Shown one piece after another: positions 1-6,426 of a DNA stretch of 8,919 nucleotides. Origin of the DNA: Candidatus Altimarinota bacterium. GTDB lineage: Bacteria; Patescibacteriota; Gracilibacteria; UBA1369; LOWO2-01-FULL-3. The stretch is taken from assembly GCA_029939035.1 (NCBI GenBank), contig JAOZTS010000043.1, positions 1-8,919 of the forward strand, given 5' to 3'. The notes beneath the pieces were generated by a model, which did no database searches, was not told the DNA's origin, and worked only from the letters and a program-made list of their open reading frames with translations. A program made the position numbers and the translations under genes. Numbering within the stretch: the stretch's first letter is position 1; each line of letters begins with the position of its first letter.

Positions 1-1560
1 CAGCAGATCGGTCACCACAAAAGCAGTATCCGTCGGCCTCAAAGTCTTTTGCTCCATCTCTATATAATTTCTCGCAATAATTGTATGAATAGTCGGCGCA
101 TAAGTACTCGGTCGTCCTATGCCTTCACTCTCCAGTTTTTTCACCAACGACGCCTCAGTATATCGAGCCGGCGGCTTAGTAAAATGCTGAGTAGTTTCCA
201 TTTTATCGAGATCAACAGCTTCACCTTCTTCCATTTTCGGTAATAAATTATCCCCATCTTTCAACTCATCCTCTCCATGATCTTTACCTTCCAGATAAAC
301 TTCCATAAACCCAGGAAATTTAATCACCTGCCCAGTCGCACGGAATTCGTATCCAGTATCTCCAGCCGCAATATCTATAGCTGTTTTGTCCAATATCGCT
401 TCCTTCATCTGACACGCAATCGTTCTCTTCCAAATAAGTTCATAAAGTCTAAATTGATCCTTGTCCAAATACTGCTTCACCTTCTCAGGTTTCAAAGCAA
501 GATCCACAGGACGAATCGCTTCATGCGCTTCCTGTGCACCTTTTTTCCCCTTAAATTTTCGTGGAGTACTTAGAGCGAATTCCTTTCCATACTCTTTTTC
601 AATAACCTTCTTTGCTGCTTTCAAAGCAACATCCGACAAATTCACACTGTCCGTTCTCATATAAGTAATAAGACCGTGCTCTCCAGAACCAACATCGATA
701 CCTTCATATAACTGCTGAGCCAAAACCATCGTTTTCTTCACAGAAAAGCCAAGTTTACGAGAAGCTTCTTGTTGTATTGTTGATGTGATAAATGGCGGAG
801 CCGGATTTCTCTTCGTCTGTTTTTCAACAATTTTCGAAACTTTATAATCAACTCCTTTAATTTTTTTGAGAATCCCCTTAACTTCCTTTTCATCTCCTGG
901 AATAAATTTCTTCCCTTCATATCTTTGAAGTTCAGCTTCAAATTTTTCTTTTTTATCTTTTTCAAATGTTCCAATAACTTTCCAATACTCCTCTGGATTA
1001 AATGCTTGAATTTCACGTTCCCTCTCTACAACAAAACGTACCGCCACACTCTGCACACGCCCTGCACTTAGCCCATATCGAACCTTCTTCCATAATAACG
1101 GAGATAATTCATAACCAACCAGCCGATCCAAAACTCGACGAGCCTGTTGAGCATCAACTACGTCCATATCAATAGTACGTGGTTCATCCATCGCCTTTTT
1201 GATCGCTCCCTCTGTTATTTCGTGAAAAACTATTCTCTTCACATCCGTTTTCTTTGGATCAACTTTCAAAGCCTCAAGCAAATGCCATCCAATTGCTTCT
1301 CCTTCTCGATCTTCATCAGTTGCCAACCAGAGATGCTCGGCCTTCTTGTACTCGTCCTTCAACTGCTTGATAACCTTTTTCTTGTCAGCAGAAATCAAAT
1401 AACTGGGCTTGAAGTCTTTATCAACTTCTATACCCATCTTTGATTTTGGAAGATCACGCACATGTCCCATCGAAGCCAACACCTTGTATTCTTTTCCCAA
1501 AAATCGAGAAATAGTTTTAGCTTTTGCTGGGGACTCTACGATAACGAGGTTTTTTGCCAT
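1..1560 (-). CDS. topA: DNA topoisomerase I (type IA), 5' part; 3' end lies outside the window
   Basis: This enzyme relaxes negatively supercoiled DNA by cutting one strand through a 5'-phosphotyrosine link. The frame reads open for exactly 520 codons from the ATG at 1558-1560 to the left edge, so the C-terminus and any zinc-ribbon repeats are not visible. The N-terminus MAKNLVIVESPAKAKTI is the TopA signature with the Toprim glutamate (E9). Toprim acidic residues follow in TDEDREGEAIGWH (D82, D84, E86). The domain IV motif LSAGRVQSVAVR is at 164-175, and the active-site motif ITYMRTDS is at 298-305 with catalytic Tyr300. The EGIGRPSTYAPTI motif at 479-491 is also intact. No frameshift or missing key residue was seen. 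It is divergent from the HU gene. A -10-like TATAAA ends 8 nt before the ATG and no Shine-Dalgarno is visible. Codons favour G and T at third positions, unlike pheS and pheT. Identification is secure. Confidence 0.97.
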   Translation of the reverse strand, partial: MAKNLVIVESPAKAKTISRFLGKEYKVLASMGHVRDLPKSKMGIEVDKDFKPSYLISADKKKVIKQLKDEYKKAEHLWLATDEDREGEAIGWHLLEALKVDPKKTDVKRIVFHEITEGAIKKAMDEPRTIDMDVVDAQQARRVLDRLVGYELSPLLWKKVRYGLSAGRVQSVAVRFVVEREREIQAFNPEEYWKVIGTFEKDKKEKFEAELQRYEGKKFIPGDEKEVKGILKKIKGVDYKVSKIVEKQTKRNPAPPFITSTIQQEASRKLGFSVKKTMVLAQQLYEGIDVGSGEHGLITYMRTDSVNLSDVALKAAKKVIEKEYGKEFALSTPRKFKGKKGAQEAHEAIRPVDLALKPEKVKQYLDKDQFRLYELIWKRTIACQMKEAILDKTAIDIAAGDTGYEFRATGQVIKFPGFMEVYLEGKDHGEDELKDGDNLLPKMEEGEAVDLDKMETTQHFTKPPARYTEASLVKKLESEGIGRPSTYAPTIHTIIARNYIEMEQKTLRPTDTAFVVTDLL

Positions 1561-1568
1561 GGCTTACT

Positions 1569-1598
1569 TTTATAACAAGCACCTCGTTTCGTCAACAA
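1569..1598 (-). promoter_or_regulatory. candidate topA promoter, possibly giving a leaderless mRNA
   Basis: On the minus strand TATAAA (1569-1574) lies 8 nt before the topA ATG. Upstream there is either TTGACG (1590-1595, 15-nt spacer, 5/6 match to TTGACA) or TTGTTG (1593-1598, 18-nt spacer). With a normal distance from -10 to start site, transcription would begin at or within a base or two of the ATG. Neither spacer is ideal, so this is a moderate call. Confidence 0.45.
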
Positions 1599-1691
1599 AA
1601 AAGCCAGAAACCGCTTGTACATCCCAAAACAAGTTGACAAGAAACGCAACAAGAAAAGTATTGGCTCACACAAGCCGTTTTTTGCGCTTTT

Positions 1692-1713
1692 GCACATGAA
1701 AAAGTGCGTTTTT
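1692..1713 (+). terminator. weak hairpin plus T-run, possible terminator
   Basis: GCAC (1692-1695) can pair with GTGC (1704-1707) around an 8-nt loop, with a T-G wobble outside, and is followed by TTTTT at 1709-1713. An alternative fold pairs CGCTTTT upstream with AAAA and GCG. The stem is short. There is no upstream plus-strand gene to terminate because topA points the other way, so it would matter only if a short plus-strand RNA were made here. Confidence 0.25.
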
Positions 1714-1748
1714 CCCCTGCTAAAAGGGGTTTGTACAAAAAAATTAAC

Positions 1749-1776
1749 TTGATTTGCCTTCTAAACGCCCTATAAT
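1749..1776 (+). promoter_or_regulatory. sigma70-type promoter for the HU gene
   Basis: A perfect TATAAT at 1771-1776 is preceded at 16 nt by TTGATT (1749-1754, 4/6 match to TTGACA). Transcription would start near 1783, leaving a leader of about 64 nt before the HU ATG at 1847. It is the best-matched -10 box in the window and fits a gene that is normally highly expressed. Confidence 0.65.
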
Positions 1777-1795
1777 AGCCATTGCTTTTCTACTA

Positions 1796-1824
1796 TATTC
1801 AAATTCGGAAAACGAATTTAAATA
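1796..1824 (+). promoter_or_regulatory. AT-rich hairpin in the HU mRNA leader
   Basis: AAATTCG (1801-1807) pairs perfectly with CGAATTT (1813-1819) around the loop GAAAA. After one C/A mismatch four more pairs form (1796-1799 with 1821-1824), giving 11 of 12 pairs. It lies downstream of the predicted start site and about 22 nt before the ATG, so it would be in the mRNA. The function is unknown: it could affect stability or translation, or act as a palindromic protein site on the DNA. Confidence 0.45.
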
Positions 1825-1846
1825 ATTATTTCTTAACCGTATAACT

Positions 1847-2122
1847 ATGACTAAACAAGATCTAGTTGCCGGTGCAGCACAATCAGCAGGCGTTACTAAA
1901 AAAGCCGCTGGAGAAGTTCTAGAATCAATTCTAGACATGATTACAAAAAGCCTTAAAAAAGGTGAAAATGTAACAATTACAGGATTTGGAACATTCCGTG
2001 TTTCTCACAGAGCAGCGAGAACTGGAGTAAATCCAAGAAACCCAACTGAAAAAATCAAGATCCCTGCAATGAAGCTACCTGCTTTCAAAGCTGGAAAATC
2101 TCTAAAAGACGCGGTTAGATAG
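1847..2122 (+). CDS. hup: HU family DNA-binding protein
   Basis: This is a small dimeric nucleoid protein that binds and bends DNA with little sequence preference. The 91-residue length is typical of HU/IHF. The N-terminal helical half (1-40, MTKQDLVAGAAQSAGVTKKA) is the dimerisation body. GFGTF at 46-50 starts the beta saddle, and RTGVNPRNP at 58-66 is the signature leading into the DNA-clasping arms with the intercalating-type proline at 63. The C-terminal PAFKAGKSLKDAV matches the usual HU ending. HU and IHF subunits cannot be separated safely by eye, but HU is more likely because no partner gene is present. It starts at ATG 1847 with no Shine-Dalgarno and ends in TAGTAG tandem stops. It has its own promoter and a strong terminator, so it is probably monocistronic. 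Divergent pairing with topA puts two DNA-topology genes side by side. Confidence 0.95.
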   Translation: MTKQDLVAGAAQSAGVTKKAAGEVLESILDMITKSLKKGENVTITGFGTFRVSHRAARTGVNPRNPTEKIKIPAMKLPAFKAGKSLKDAVR

Positions 2123-2124
2123 TA

Positions 2125-2152
2125 GAAATTTTGACCTTTGGTCATAAATTTC
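2125..2152 (+). other. bulged hairpin directly after the HU stop codons
   Basis: GAAATTT (2125-2131) pairs with AAATTTC (2146-2152), and TGACC (2132-2136) pairs with GGTCA (2140-2144) around a TTT loop, with a single bulged T at 2145. This gives 12 base pairs beginning at the last base of the second TAG. No T-run follows, so it is not a terminator alone. It may protect the HU mRNA 3' end or act together with the next hairpin. Confidence 0.55.
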
Positions 2153-2156
2153 CTTT

Positions 2157-2187
2157 AAAAAAGACCTCCTTCGGGAGGTCTTTTTTT
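2157..2187. terminator. strong bidirectional intrinsic terminator (UUCG loop)
   Basis: GACCTCC (2163-2169) and GGAGGTC (2174-2180) form a perfect 7-bp GC-rich stem closed by the exceptionally stable C(TTCG)G tetraloop. Six A precede the stem and seven T follow, so it reads as a terminator on both strands. It separates the HU gene from the convergent 208-residue gene and should serve both. Confidence 0.93.
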
Positions 2188-2202
2188 GTATTTAAATACA
2201 AA
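2185..2202. repeat. 18-bp perfect AT-rich palindrome
   Basis: TTTGTATTTAAATACAAA is perfectly self-complementary with no central spacer. It lies between the terminator T-run and the stop codon (2205-2207) of the minus-strand gene. Having no loop, it fits a dimeric protein site or cruciform better than an RNA hairpin, although an RNA stem with a small opened loop is possible. Confidence 0.6.
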
Positions 2203-2204
2203 TC

Positions 2205-2831
2205 CTATCTCCAAAATACATGCCCCTTGTCTTCTGCCCTTATCTCTTCAACTGTTTGAGCTACAACTGAAGATTCTTTCGACTTCTCTTCGCTCACCCT
2301 TTCCTTATGCATCACATAATCCAAAGGCACACAAATACGAACACTATTGTTCACACCCTTTGTCACTCGAATATTCTTTGGTTCTCTATTTTCAAACAAA
2401 GCAACAAATCCATCCGGATCTTCAAGACCACGAATACTAGTATCAATCTCAATATAAGAACATCCGCTATCCATATCCGCAGATCTATAATCCAAATTCG
2501 TATGCATCCCCACGCTTTTCCAATCAACACCTTCTTCTTCAGCTAAAACCTTTTGTGCCCTTACTATAACTGCTCTCCTTCTAAATCTCTCGGCATCCTC
2601 CAAGGCTTCACGAACAGATTCATCTTCATTTCCACAATTCATAGCTCTTCTCTTCAAAATCTCATGCGCCAATCCCTCCAATTCATCCGTATCCAGTTTC
2701 TTCAACATTTCTAAAGCAATATCCCTAAAAGCATACCTGGTATCCAAATCTTCGCCAGCTCTCACCATTCTTACCAAATTATCCCTAAATGATTCAAAAT
2801 CAAATCCCCCATATACTTCAGCTGAGTCCAT
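2205..2831 (-). CDS. uncharacterised protein, 208 residues
   Basis: I do not recognise a family. The frame is open to a GTG at 2868-2870, but the extra 13 residues (VSFLSYLLIIRI) are encoded by AT-rich intergenic-like sequence. The ATG at 2829-2831, giving MDSAEVYGGFDFESF, is the better start. Residues 15-105 look all-helical and strongly charged, with many Glu, Arg and Lys. Residues 123-175 look like beta strands (CSYIEIDTSI, VRICVPLDYV). The tail 176-208 is charged and ends HVFWR. Cysteines at 66, 124 and 167 form no obvious metal motif. There is no signal peptide or membrane segment, so it is probably cytosolic. It ends in TAG just past the shared terminator and is divergent from pheS across 84 bp. 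A -10-like AATAAT lies 7 nt before the ATG. It is probably a real gene, given the length, the clear codon composition and the terminator placed at its end. Confidence 0.75.
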   Translation of the reverse strand: MDSAEVYGGFDFESFRDNLVRMVRAGEDLDTRYAFRDIALEMLKKLDTDELEGLAHEILKRRAMNCGNEDESVREALEDAERFRRRAVIVRAQKVLAEEEGVDWKSVGMHTNLDYRSADMDSGCSYIEIDTSIRGLEDPDGFVALFENREPKNIRVTKGVNNSVRICVPLDYVMHKERVSEEKSKESSVVAQTVEEIRAEDKGHVFWR

Positions 2832-2878
2832 AATTCTTATTATTAATAAATAGGAGAGAAATGAAACCACATATACAA

Positions 2879-2907
2879 TTGAAAATCAAACACAAAACAA
2901 GTAAAGT
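2879..2907 (+). promoter_or_regulatory. candidate pheST promoter, possibly leaderless
   Basis: TTGAAA (2879-2884, 5/6 match) and TAAAGT (2902-2907, 4/6 match) are separated by 17 nt. The -10 ends 8 nt before the pheS ATG, the same gap as at topA, which would put the start site at or next to the start codon. The -10 match is modest, so the call rests mostly on spacing and position. Confidence 0.4.
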
Positions 2908-2915
2908 ATCCCCCG

Positions 2916-3956
2916 ATGAAACAAGAAATCGAAAAATTAGAAAAAGCAGTTCTTGAAGAACTCAAAAAAGCCTCTTCTTCAGAAGGACTAAAAGAGCTCG
3001 AAGTAAAATACTTTGGAAGAAAAGGTGAATTCACAGCAATTTTAAAAGGCCTAAAAGACCTTTCTGCTGAGGAAAAACCGGTTCTTGGAAAATTAGCAAA
3101 CATTACAAAAGTAAAACTAGAAAAAACAATCGAAGCACAACGCCAAAAGCTCGAAGGATCAACCCTGGAAAAAGAACTCAAAACAGAATTTTTCGACACA
3201 TCAATCCCGGGAAAAACACCAAAAATAGGACACATTCACCCATTATCCCAAGTCCAGGAAGAAGTTGAACGAATTTTTTCACAAATGGGCTTCGCAATCA
3301 TGGACGGACCAGAAGTTGAATCAGAATATTACAACTTCGAAGGATTAAACATCCCTGCAGACCACCCGGCTCGCGACATGCAGGACACATTCTTCATACA
3401 AGACAAAAACGACCCGAAACATGGACACATGGTGCTACGAACACACACTTCCCCAGTTCAAATCCGAACTATGGAAAAATACGGTGCACCACTACGAATC
3501 ATAGTCCCAGGAAGAGTATTTCGATACGAAGCAACCGACGCCAGTCACGACACAACATTCTACCAAGTAGAAGGCTTACTTATAGACAAAGAAATATCGC
3601 TATCACACTTAAAAGGAGTAATGGCAGAATTCCTAACACGCCTCTTCGGAAACCCGGTAAAAGTCAGATTCCGACCAGGATACTTCCCATTCGTCGAACC
3701 AGGACTCGAACTCGACTTTTCATGCCTAATTTGCAACGCAAAAGGCTGCAAAGTGTGCAAAAACACCGGTTGGATCGAATTCATGGGAGCAGGAATGGTC
3801 CACGGCAATGTTTTGAAAGCCGGAGGGATCGATTCCAAAAAGTACCAAGGATGGGCGTTCGGATTCGGACTCACTCGACTCGTAATGATGAGACACGCCG
3901 TCTCAGATATTCGTCTACTCACAAATGGCGACCTTAGATTTATAAAACAATTTTAA
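2916..3956 (+). CDS. pheS: phenylalanine--tRNA ligase, alpha subunit
   Basis: This is the catalytic subunit that activates phenylalanine with ATP and charges tRNA-Phe; it works as an (alpha-beta)2 tetramer with PheT. The 346 residues match the usual length. Residues 1-90 form the N-terminal coiled-coil arm that contacts tRNA. The class II core follows: HPLSQVQEEVERIFSQMGF at 108-126, GPEVESEYYNFEGLN at 131-145, and DHPARDMQDTFF at 149-160. Motif 2 is GRVFRYEATDASHDTTFYQVEG (199-220). FRPGYFPFVEPGLELDF at 252-268 and motif 3, FGFGLTRLVMMRH at 315-327, complete the active site. Four cysteines at 270, 273, 278 and 281 (CX2CX4CX2C) sit just after the FVEPG strand and may bind zinc; such Cys pairs occur in some bacterial PheS. 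No Shine-Dalgarno precedes the ATG. It ends in TAA, 61 nt before pheT, so the two are probably co-transcribed. Confidence 0.97.
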   Translation: MKQEIEKLEKAVLEELKKASSSEGLKELEVKYFGRKGEFTAILKGLKDLSAEEKPVLGKLANITKVKLEKTIEAQRQKLEGSTLEKELKTEFFDTSIPGKTPKIGHIHPLSQVQEEVERIFSQMGFAIMDGPEVESEYYNFEGLNIPADHPARDMQDTFFIQDKNDPKHGHMVLRTHTSPVQIRTMEKYGAPLRIIVPGRVFRYEATDASHDTTFYQVEGLLIDKEISLSHLKGVMAEFLTRLFGNPVKVRFRPGYFPFVEPGLELDFSCLICNAKGCKVCKNTGWIEFMGAGMVHGNVLKAGGIDSKKYQGWAFGFGLTRLVMMRHAVSDIRLLTNGDLRFIKQF

Positions 3957-3957
3957 C

Positions 3958-4008
3958 AGCTGTGCAGCATAGCGAAACAGCTCTACCCAACTTAACCGCC
4001 CGAAGGGC
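3958..4008 (+). other. pheS-pheT spacer with two small inverted repeats
   Basis: AGCTGT (3958-3963) can pair with ACAGCT (3977-3982) around 13 nt, starting just past the pheS TAA. GCCC (3998-4001) pairs with GGGC (4005-4008) around GAA. The second hairpin contains GAAGGG (4002-4007), the only Shine-Dalgarno-like run near the pheT start, 10 nt from its ATG. It is weak and would be partly masked if the stem forms. Neither stem has a T-run, so read-through into pheT is expected. Confidence 0.35.
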
Positions 4009-4017
4009 AACAATATC

Positions 4018-6426
4018 ATGTACGTTTCACTAGATTGGTTAAAAGATTTCGTAGAAATTCCAAGCAACCTGGATCCAAAAGATCTAGCGGACGAACTTAC
4101 CCTAAAAACTGCTGAGACAGAGGGTGTAATGAATGATGCAGAGAAATTTGAGAATATGGTTGTCGGTCACGTGACAGAACTTCACCCACATCCAAATGCA
4201 GATAAATTAAAAATTGCGAAAACTTCAATTGGAAAAGACACACACCAAATAGTTTGTGGTGGAGCAAATTTAGTTGAAGGAATGTACGTCGCGGTTGCCC
4301 TCCCAGGATCATGGGTCAGATGGCACGGAGAAGGTGAACCGGTGAAATTAGAAAAAGCAAAAATCAGAGGAGAAGAAAGCTATGGAATGATTTGCCAAAG
4401 TGCAGAAATCGGCTTGGACAACCCAAATGAAGAACCAGAAGACATTCTCGATTTATCAGCTCAAAAACCAAAGCCAGGTACTCCAATTTCAGAACTTTTC
4501 GGAGAATCAGACACCGTAATCGAATTCGACAATAAATCTCTAACTCATAGACCAGATCTCTGGGGTCACTATGGAATCGCAAGAGAAATTGCAGCAATCA
4601 AAGGATACAAATTCAAAGAATTGAAACCAAAATTCAAAGCTCCAGAAAAAGGAGAAACAGTAGATGTAAAAATAGAAGATTATGATCTCTGCCCAAGATA
4701 CTGCGGGCTCATTATCAATAATATTAAAGTAGAAGACTCACCGGATTGGTTAAAAAAGAGACTAAAAGCAACAGGACACGGAAATCACAACAACATCGTA
4801 GACGTCACAAACTATGTAATGACAGAGCTCGGACAACCAATGCACGCATTCGACAAAAGCTACATAAAAGAAGGAATAATAGTTCGAAGAGCAAAAAAAG
4901 GTGAAAAAATCACATCACTCGATGGCAAAAAAAGAGAACTCACGCAGGACATGCTCGTAATTGCAGATCACGAAAAACCTGTAGCAATAGCAGGAGTAAT
5001 GGGTGGCGAAAACAGTGAAATCAACTCTGGAACAACTTCAATAATTCTAGAATCTGCAAATTTCAATGCAGCTTCGATAAGAAAGACTTCAACAAAACTC
5101 GGAGTCAGAACTGACGCCGTTCAAAGATTCGAAAAATCTCTCGATCCGTTCATGGCAGAATTAGCCCTCAAGAGAGCTGCAGAAATCATCCTCAACATCT
5201 GCCCAGGAGCAGAAATCGCTGGATCAATCACTGATGCGGAAAAATTCGACAAGAAACCGGTGAAAATCAAACTCGACACCGACAAAACTCGATCAAAAAT
5301 AGGAGTAGACATCTCTGACAAAGACATCAAAAAAATACTAGAAAGTTTAGAGTTCATAGTGTCCGGTAGTTTCGAAGTCACAGTTCCAAGCTTCAGATCA
5401 ACAAAAGACGTACTAATAGAAGACGATCTCATCGAAGAAGTAGCAAGAATTTTCGGATACGAAAATATCCCTGCATCACTACCGATGCTTCCAACCAAAC
5501 TTCCAGAAGAGAACACCGAACGCTTCAAAAAGCACCGAACACGAGAGCTTTTCTCACACGCTCTAGGCTTCGACGAAGTATATAACTACTCGTTTTACGG
5601 CGTAAAAGACATCAAAAACTCACTCCTCTCAGAAGAAGGACACGTGAAATTACTGAACTACTTATCAGAAGATCAAACACACATGCGAACTTCGCTTATC
5701 CCAAACCTCTTAAAAAATCTACAACTCAACATAAAATATTTCGACAATTCAAAGATTTACGAAATCGGACGAACCTACAAAGAAATCGGTGAATACTTCC
5801 CTCTTGAAGAAAAATTTGTAGGGGGAGCTATTATCCAAAAAGGGAAAAGTGATGATCCATTCTACGAAGCAAAAGGAGCAGTAGAAGCATTCTTTGAAAA
5901 ATTCAATATAAGAAAAATAAAGGTAGTAAAAGAGATCCAAAACTGCCCATATGGACATCCATCCAAAGCACTAACATTCCTTAGTAAAAGCGGGCAAACA
6001 CTTGCCCACGTATTCACGTTACACCCACAAGTTCAAAAAAATCACGATCTAAACGGGTACTCAATCGCAATGTTCGAAATCAATTTTACTGAAGCTTTAA
6101 AACTTGACCAACCACTCAGAAGCTACAAATCATTACCAAAATTCCCAAGTATCCTACTAGACGTCTCGGTAGTTATAGACCAAACCAAAGAAATAAAAAC
6201 TCTCAGAGAAGAAATCTTCAAAGCAAACAAAGAGCTAATCAAAAAAGTAGATCTCTTCGACATATATGAAGGTGAAAACGTAGAAGAAGGTAAAAAAGCC
6301 GTTGCCTTCAAAGTAACAATGCAAGCTCCAGACAGAACTCTCACTGACGAGGACATGACCAAAGCCCAGGAAAACATCTTTAAAAACCTCGAAGCATTAG
6401 GAGGCAAAATTAGAGGCAAAGCCTAA
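4018..6426 (+). CDS. pheT: phenylalanine--tRNA ligase, beta subunit
   Basis: This partner of PheS binds tRNA-Phe and edits mischarged Tyr-tRNA-Phe. The 802 residues are full length for the bacterial long form. Domains in order: N-terminal MYVSLDWLKDFVEI; OB-fold tRNA-binding domain at about 43-155 (VVGHVTELHPHPNADKLKIA, later GMICQSAEIGL); B3/B4 editing domain at about 215-400 (NNIVDVTNYVMTELGQPMHAFD, VMGGENSEIN, ILESANFNAASIRKTS, LGVRTDAVQRFEKSLDP); B5 domain at about 415-482 (ending DLIEEVARIFGYENIP); catalytic-like core at about 495-690; and FDX-ACB anticodon-binding domain at about 705-800 (YKSLPKFPSILLDVSVVID, ending with the usual TLTDEDM segment). No disruption was seen. The TAA stop overlaps the stop of the convergent radical SAM gene by 4 bp. 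Third positions favour A and C, the opposite of topA. Confidence 0.97.
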   Translation: MYVSLDWLKDFVEIPSNLDPKDLADELTLKTAETEGVMNDAEKFENMVVGHVTELHPHPNADKLKIAKTSIGKDTHQIVCGGANLVEGMYVAVALPGSWVRWHGEGEPVKLEKAKIRGEESYGMICQSAEIGLDNPNEEPEDILDLSAQKPKPGTPISELFGESDTVIEFDNKSLTHRPDLWGHYGIAREIAAIKGYKFKELKPKFKAPEKGETVDVKIEDYDLCPRYCGLIINNIKVEDSPDWLKKRLKATGHGNHNNIVDVTNYVMTELGQPMHAFDKSYIKEGIIVRRAKKGEKITSLDGKKRELTQDMLVIADHEKPVAIAGVMGGENSEINSGTTSIILESANFNAASIRKTSTKLGVRTDAVQRFEKSLDPFMAELALKRAAEIILNICPGAEIAGSITDAEKFDKKPVKIKLDTDKTRSKIGVDISDKDIKKILESLEFIVSGSFEVTVPSFRSTKDVLIEDDLIEEVARIFGYENIPASLPMLPTKLPEENTERFKKHRTRELFSHALGFDEVYNYSFYGVKDIKNSLLSEEGHVKLLNYLSEDQTHMRTSLIPNLLKNLQLNIKYFDNSKIYEIGRTYKEIGEYFPLEEKFVGGAIIQKGKSDDPFYEAKGAVEAFFEKFNIRKIKVVKEIQNCPYGHPSKALTFLSKSGQTLAHVFTLHPQVQKNHDLNGYSIAMFEINFTEALKLDQPLRSYKSLPKFPSILLDVSVVIDQTKEIKTLREEIFKANKELIKKVDLFDIYEGENVEEGKKAVAFKVTMQAPDRTLTDEDMTKAQENIFKNLEALGGKIRGKA

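Larger units (their letters stand above)
1561..1846. other. divergent intergenic region between topA and the HU gene
   Basis: No credible protein gene is present; open frames here lack family features or run antisense into topA. The region holds topA and HU promoter candidates, five ACAAG words plus one CTTGT between 1575 and 1674, a TTGACA at 1634-1639 on the plus strand, a GCAC/GTGC hairpin followed by five T at 1692-1713, a CCCCT/AGGGG stem at 1714-1729, and an AT-rich hairpin at 1796-1824 in the HU leader. Confidence 0.7.

Noticed and set aside
1714..1729. CCCCT/AGGGG stem as a terminator
   Set aside because: Only three T follow on the plus strand and A-rich sequence follows on the minus strand; it also has no gene end to serve on either strand.
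2840..2849. TTATTAATAA palindrome in the 208-residue gene/pheS divergent region as an operator
   Set aside because: It is only A and T and short, so expected by chance; it coincides with the AT-rich -10 region of the minus-strand gene.
2832..2870. GTG start extending the 208-residue protein by 13 residues (VSFLSYLLIIRI)
   Set aside because: The extension is AT-rich, intergenic in character and hydrophobic unlike the rest of the protein; the ATG at 2829-2831 is a better start and fits the nearby -10-like box.
2843..3235. Minus-strand open frame of 130 codons antisense to pheS
   Set aside because: It is the shadow of purine-rich pheS codons; Ser/Phe-rich with no family features. The same applies to antisense frames within pheT (such as 5121-5528 and 6123-6419) and plus-strand frames within topA and the radical SAM gene.
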